A stretch of 6,068 nucleotides of DNA from JANXVV01 sp038230975 (lineage in GTDB: Bacteria; Planctomycetota; Phycisphaerae; Tepidisphaerales; Tepidisphaeraceae): NCBI GenBank assembly GCA_038230975.1, contig JBBRMF010000305.1, positions 1-6,068 on the forward strand. The letters run 5' to 3'. Shown piece by piece: positions 6,033 to 6,068 of this stretch. How positions within the stretch are numbered: the stretch's first letter is position 1; each line of letters starts with the position of its first letter. The position numbers were made by a program, and so were the translations under genes. The notes under the pieces were generated by a model. The model was not told the origin of the DNA. It made no database searches and worked only from the letters and a program-made list of their open reading frames with translations.

Positions 6033-6068
6033 CTGCCAAGGCTGGCAGACAAGCCGGGCTTGATGGCA
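6033..6068. repeat. Tandem small hairpins at right edge
   Basis: CTGCCA (6033-6038) and TGGCAG (6043-6048) form a perfect stem around AGGC. Then AAGCC and GGCTT (6051-6061) pair around a single G, and a further TGGCA closes the window (6064-6068) and could pair with the outer TGCCA. This is probably the start of a palindromic intergenic repeat cut by the window edge. No gene is seen between 5968 and 6068. Confidence 0.45.

Noticed and set aside
5821..6063. Open frame on the plus strand with 'AEVGFEPTNNGFAIRPLSPLGY'
   Set aside because: It is the antisense translation of tRNA-Cys, a common annotation artefact.

Overview
The window most likely comes from a planctomycete-like bacterium (Planctomycetota, possibly class Phycisphaerae) of moderately high GC. 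The clues are a short protein ending in a PEP-CTERM exosortase sorting signal, a FecR-domain envelope protein, a large CHASE2-type class III adenylate cyclase, and palindrome-rich intergenic DNA. The phylum is inferred from this combination. No taxonomic marker is present beyond one tRNA.

Layout, left to right. Positions 2-1312 (+) hold the 3' part of a FecR-domain protein gene that runs off the left edge. Positions 1462-2121 (+) encode a 219-residue secreted PEP-CTERM protein with a clear ribosome-binding site. Positions 2122-2906 carry no credible gene. Instead they hold four copies of one GC-rich palindromic repeat in alternating orientation. Two of these copies are interrupted by small palindromic elements of 173 and 109 bp, each flanked by a short direct repeat that looks like a target-site duplication. 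A plausible sigma-70-type promoter lies at the right end of this stretch. Positions 2907-5762 (+) encode a 951-residue membrane-bound adenylate cyclase (TM, periplasmic CHASE2, three TMs, class III catalytic domain) with every catalytic residue in place. On the minus strand, 5849-5922 is tRNA-Cys(GCA), convergent with the cyclase gene. The last ~110 bases contain small hairpins and no gene.

How the genes may work together: all three proteins are predicted to sit in or pass through the cell envelope. The cyclase would turn a periplasmic signal into cytoplasmic cAMP. FecR-like proteins are often found near CHASE2 cyclases, so a shared envelope-sensing role is possible, but the repeat-filled gap and the separate promoter argue against one simple operon. 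The part most worth a second look is the non-coding stretch 2145-2822, where two different non-autonomous mobile elements each seem to have landed in a copy of the same repeat.
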